Source of the DNA: Amylostereum areolatum
Lineage: Eukaryota; Basidiomycota; Agaricomycetes; Russulales; Stereaceae
Direction of reading: 5' to 3'
Length of the DNA: 64,000 nt
Assembly (NCBI GenBank): GCA_012932865.1
Contig: SAXG01000077.1
Span: forward strand, 124,001 to 188,000
This document shows, piece by piece, positions 60,208-64,000 of this stretch. The translations under genes were made by a program, and so were the position numbers. Position 1 is the stretch's first letter; every line of letters begins with the position of its first letter. A model generated the notes under the pieces. That model made no database searches, was not told the origin of the DNA, and worked only from the letters and a program-made list of their open reading frames with translations.

Positions 60208-61666
60208 ATGGCCGACCTCTACTATCCCATGGGCCTCTACGACCCTCACAACGGTACGCACACTCCCTTATCACACCCACGCCTCAAGGCAGATCCTGAT
60301 CTCCCCCCCCTTCACAGATCCCCTGCTCACCACGTTCGCGGCGTGGTCATCCCAACCCTTGCAGTCATCCTGTCCCCCCGCCGGTCTTGGCCGGGACCAG
60401 TCCAAATGCGAGACAAGCACCCCGGATTTCTCTATCGATCTCGTGTCCCCCCCCGGTCTCTTCCGCGCGAGCCCCCCGACGCTTGACTCTTCCGTGCTCC
60501 CGCCTTGCGCGCCCAGCGACCCTTTCGACACTGACGGCGCTCGCGCTCGCTCTCTCCCCGGTCCCATACGAACTTCCAAAAACCAGGTCTTAGACCACGG
60601 CGCCCCTCCCGCCCATGTCCCGCGCCCTTCCAATTCTTTCATCCTCTTCCGCACAGAACTCTCGTCACGGTATCGAGACACCGTCAACTGCAGCAACCGC
60701 GACTTCAGCCGGTTTGCCTCCGGCGTATGGCGCTCGCTGTCGGACAAGGCCAAGGGAGCGTACAAGGAACGGGCCAAAGCGGCCAAAGCTGAACACGCTC
60801 GAAGACATCCCAACTACCGCTACTCGCCCAAACGACGCTCGAAGACGGGACAAAAATGCGACGATGCCTCGAAAGATACCTCCGGTGTGCAGGGCCTCCA
60901 GCTCGTCGAGCTTGTGACGCGAGAAGTCGAGGTCGCGAACGCGGGCCAGGGCGGTGACAGCGACGCCTTTCCCTCCGCTCTCACTGTGGAAAATAGTGCT
61001 CTACCTGTTAATGCGACAACCCCCTCCTCTTCTTTTTGTTCTTCGCCCTCTCCGCCCTCTCCGCCCTCTCCGCCCTCTCCACCCTCTCCACCCTCTTTCC
61101 TCGCCCCTTCTTCCCCGTCCTGCCCCATATCCCCACCGTCCGTCTCTTCGCCGCCCGTTCCCCTCTCCCCCTGTGCCGCCGCCGAACCTTCTTCGCCGCC
61201 TTCCGAAGTGACTGCCTGCGATTCCCAGTGGGAGGCCTTCATCGCTGGACTCGCTGGCCAATACCATGACCAACGCGACGCCGCGTGGACGTCCGCTCCC
61301 ATCCCGCTCTCGCACCAGTCGCCTGGGTCCCCTGCCAACGAGCTGATCGAGCCGTACGACATCGACTGGGAGAAGGTCATGGCGGAGATCATGGCGGGCC
61401 CTCCCGACACATCGTATACTGTCCAGCCGCCGCTTACCGCCAATGGCGCGGACGCTCCTCCCCTGCCCGTCGATGCACCCGCCGAGCATCCGTCTTTCCC
61501 ACTTCTCCCACTCGGAAGCACGGAGCTCGATTCTTCCGACTTTTGGTCCAGCGCGCTGTATCCCTCAGCCTTAAACAAATCGTTCGACGCCGTCCCGAGA
61601 AGCGCGAAAGTCGGCTCTCTCTTTGAAGACTTGTCTTGGACCGAGTTTCTCGCCCTTTTCGATTGA
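60208..61666 (+). CDS. HMG-box transcription factor (MAT/SOX-like HMG domain)
   Basis: Exons 60208-60253 and 60318-61666 (64-nt intron) give 464 residues. ATG 60208 (MADLYYPMGLYDPHN) is preferred to the ATG at 60170, which would read through the intron. The HMG box lies at about residues 118-190: RPSNSFILFRTELSSRY, FSRFASGVWRSLSDKAKGAY and KAEHARRHPNYRYSPKRR, the MATA-HMG subtype with PNYRYxPKRR ending. The C-terminal half is Pro/Ser-rich with a PPSPPSPPSPP run encoded by a CCCTCTCCG-type repeat (61045-61100), and ends in acidic/aromatic segments (ELDSSDFWSSALYP, FEDLSWTEFLALFD) resembling activation domains. Likely a nuclear regulator of development or mating; no pheromone or receptor gene is adjacent, so a mating-type locus is not supported. 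Confidence 0.85.
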
Positions 61667-61800
61667 TTGGGGCCGTTGCCATTGCATATGTCCCTTTTTT
61701 CCGTCCCGTCTTATTCTTCTGTGCTTCCTGTTCCTTTACGTATTACCCTTTCTTCCCAGCCCTCGCCCTCCCCCGATTGAATGCGGCTGCCCGTACTAAC

Positions 61801-62305
61801 TGTTACAACTTGTCCAAGCTCGTAACCGTCTCAACGACGCTGCCACAGATCGTCACCGTCTCGACGGCATAGCCTCGACGGTGCCACAGATCGTCACCGT
61901 CCCAACGGCATAGCCTCGACGGTGCCACAGTTCGTCTCCATAGATACTTGATACAACCGTCGCCGAATGTACATATATTTACTCGACCTCCTTTCCTATA
62001 AAAGGAGGCTCAACGAACGAGCTATTCCCCAGCTCGTTCTCTTTGTAAATACAGGACTGTTCTAATAAGAACCTCCTCTTAAGCATACTAAAGAGAATCC
62101 AAACTAAGTTAATAAGCTCGCCTAAGTCTTCCGTGAAGACTTACTGCTTCGCTTATTGACCTTTACCTTCGTATAAACCGAGACGTCTGGATCACCTGAT
62201 CCCACCTCTCACGCATAAGAGTACTGTAGCCTGAGCCGCTTGTCACGTGATAAGGACCGTCCTTAACACTAGAACGAGCTCTCCTCTACACTAGCTCACC
62301 CTACA
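61801..62305 (+). repeat. 5' LTR of a Ty3/gypsy-type retrotransposon
   Basis: The 505-bp segment begins TGTTACAACTTG and ends CACCCTACA, with 5'-TG...CA-3' termini. It contains a promoter TATAAAA (61997-62003) about 300 bp before the 3' end and a 41-bp tandem repeat (61842-61882, 61883-61923, plus a partial third copy). The 3' LTR lies beyond the window, so the exact borders and target duplication cannot be checked. Confidence 0.75.
61842..61930. repeat. 41-bp tandem repeat within the LTR
   Basis: Two adjacent copies of a unit starting GCCACAGATCGTCACCGT differ at two positions; a partial third copy starts at 61924. Confidence 0.8.
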
Positions 62306-62306
62306 G

Positions 62307-62324
62307 TTTGGCGCAGAGCGTCAA
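62307..62324 (+). other. Primer-binding site region
   Basis: TTTGGCGCAGAGCGTC follows directly after the LTR end. A TGGCGC-type sequence in this place is usual for fungal gypsy elements; the matching tRNA was not determined. Confidence 0.55.
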
Positions 62325-62339
62325 ACGAAAACACCCACC

Positions 62340-64000
62340 ACGGAGCCAGCGGAACAACCCGCTGAAGAAAGACCATCAGACTTCGAAGTCCCTTATATCC
62401 GATCAAACTATAAAGAAGAGCTTCCCAACGGAAACGAAGACCATCACTGGACATTTGATCCCACTTATCTCCTCACTTACTACGACGGAATCCTCACTGC
62501 AAAGAAAAACAAAGGGACATACGAATATCAGTGGAACCCACCCATATACAGATACAACCTTCCCCCAGCCGCAGAGTACTACAAAGATAGATCAAAAAGA
62601 GAAAAAGAAGACGGAACCTACGACAATTCACATTGGAAGCTCTCAGATTATTCAAGACCTCATATCGGGCCCCTCTCATCAGAAGAACTCTGGAAACACC
62701 CGGACGCACAGAAAGTCGAAGAGAAACCTTACACCGGGAACATTAAGGACTACTGGGAATTTGATCCCGATACCGACACAGCCGATACGACAACCGAACC
62801 ACAGAACCCTCGAACCGAACTCCAGCATCCTCAAGAACCCGCAACAGCCGCACCACCTCCAGAAGAAACCGCGCCAGAACCTGAGAGAACTATATCAAGC
62901 CCCCAAATTAAGTCCGATCCCGGAGGAAGTCGAGAAGGCAGCCCATCGAGCGCAGCAGAAACGGAAGAACATACAGAGAACCCAACAAGATCCCCATCAC
63001 CTGACGACATCTTCGGAACCACAGAAGGAAGAAAAGGAAATCTATTCGGAAAACCCGAAAACATCGCATCAATGGGAGACACCGCCACCTCGATACCCAA
63101 CCCCGCCACCGCACTTGGCAATGTCCCCCCTGGAGAGACTAATGTACCGCGCCAGACGCCTGCAACTCCAACACCAGCCGATCCCGCAAAACCGAGACAT
63201 GAGACTCGATTCTCCCTAGGACTTGGCACGACCGACCCAATAGGATGGAGAACGCTAACGCCACCATCACCAACATTCTCCAACCAATCAATAGATAACA
63301 AAAAGGGAAAAGAAGTCAGAGACTACGTCTTCGGAAGAGGAGCAACCGCGGATCTTCCGAAAGAATCGAAGCACCCACCAGGGAATTCCCCACCAGGAGG
63401 AACAGGCACAATCGGATCAAAACCCGATGATAAGGACAAAGGATTCAAACTAAACGCACTGGGAGTATACGACGGAAGAGATCGAGCGAAAGCAGCAAAG
63501 TTCATAGAACAATGCGTACTTCGCTTCATAGCCTTTCCCAACGCGTATGCAGCCAACATGCGTAAGATAACCTTTGTACTCTCGCATCTCACTGATGGAC
63601 CAGCCCTCCACTGGGCGTCCCTCTTAATAAGTAAGATCGATAAAATACGAGATCGTGGTCTAGATCCAGAAGTATACCTCCCATGGACGGCATTCCGCGA
63701 CGCCTTCTTAGAAACCTTCGGAGAAATAGACCCAGGAAGAGACGCTAGATTCAATATACAGCGCCTAGAACAAGGGACTATGGAAACCAAAGATTATATT
63801 ACAATCTTCAGGGACTACGCCATGGAAGCAGGCTACGATCATAAAGCACTGATCGACCAACTCAAGAGAGGACTGCGCAATGATATCGTGGTCGAGATCC
63901 TCAAAAGAGACCACATCTCGAACGATATTGATGAATGGTACGAACTCGCATTACGCATTGACAATAACTGGAGAGAAGCGCAAGCGTTCCAACGACATTA
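62340..64000 (+). CDS. Gag polyprotein of a Ty3/gypsy retrotransposon, partial
   Basis: The frame starting shortly after the primer-binding site is open to the window end (over 550 codons). The N-terminal half is rich in Pro, Glu and Thr (TEPAEQPAEERPSDFEVPYI, GTYEYQWNPPIYRYNLPPAA). From about 63440 a retrotransposon gag capsid domain is seen: ALGVYDGRDRAKAAKFIEQC, NMRKITFVLSHLTDGPALHW, PWTAFRDAFLETFGEIDP and LIDQLKRGLRNDIVVEIL. No ATG occurs in this frame before about 63070. The first candidate is an ACG in the context CCCACCACGG at 62340, which is a near-perfect Kozak site apart from ACG for ATG. Other long frames here (62308-63219) are shadows. Protease, RT and integrase must lie beyond 64000. 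Confidence 0.8.

Noticed and set aside
60170..60317. HMG-box gene starting at ATG 60170
   Set aside because: This requires reading through a clear GT-AG intron (60254-60317); ATG 60208 gives a better N-terminus close to the TATA box.
60208..61666. Mating-type (MAT) locus
   Set aside because: A single HMG-box gene is not enough; no homeodomain pair, pheromone or receptor gene lies nearby.
62308..63219. 303-codon ORF after the LTR
   Set aside because: It is a shadow of the gag frame; the capsid domain and open continuation to the window end are in another frame.
1..64000. CRISPR array or bacterial-type operons
   Set aside because: No regularly spaced short repeats, and spliceosomal introns throughout show a eukaryotic genome.

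Overview
This window is nuclear DNA of a filamentous basidiomycete, most likely an Agaricomycete. Genes are split by many short GT-AG introns (about 50-60 nt). The families present (Plavaka transposase, DUF6698, DUF6699, DUF7918, a MAT/HMG-type HMG-box factor) are typical of Agaricomycetes, and a tRNA-Tyr carries an anticodon-loop intron. All family names come from reading the translated sequence; no search was run.

Layout. 1-4200: a Plavaka (CACTA-like) transposase, followed at 4651-6207 by a DUF6698 gene on the same strand. 7000-11750: two neighbouring DUF7918 genes. The first looks 5'-truncated. The second has an open, frame-consistent six-exon model, but one intron holds a 5'-truncated LINE flanked by a 14-bp target-site duplication, and that LINE is itself split by a ~1.1 kb element with terminal inverted repeats. 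12219-27145: housekeeping genes: TRAPPC11 (Golgi trafficking), DML1/Misato (mitochondrial inheritance), a DUF6699 protein, a SUR7/PalI-type membrane protein, a glycerol-phosphatase-like HAD enzyme and a C2H2 zinc-finger protein. 28236-34434: GEP4 (cardiolipin pathway) and a WRAP53/TCAB1-type WD40 protein diverge from a 208-bp promoter; a secreted subtilisin follows.

35178-48123 is the most striking block: two complete, tandem DDX60-like (Ski2-related) DExH helicase genes of about 6.1 kb each, with duplicated upstream DNA. Next come tRNA-Tyr, a CitMHS/ArsB-type transporter, the PKA catalytic subunit, a RING-finger protein, a small hypothetical gene, a repeat-rich interval with a direct repeat at 400-bp spacing, and an HMG-box transcription factor. 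The window closes with the 5' LTR, primer-binding site and gag of a Ty3/gypsy retrotransposon that runs off the end.

The single-copy genes do not form an obvious pathway cluster. The accessory character comes from the mobile elements at both ends and between 7 and 12 kb, and from the tandem helicases. No clearly undescribed system is evident; the best candidates for follow-up are the helicase pair, the unclassified inverted-repeat element at 9703-10799, and the frame-neutral introns in the PKA gene.
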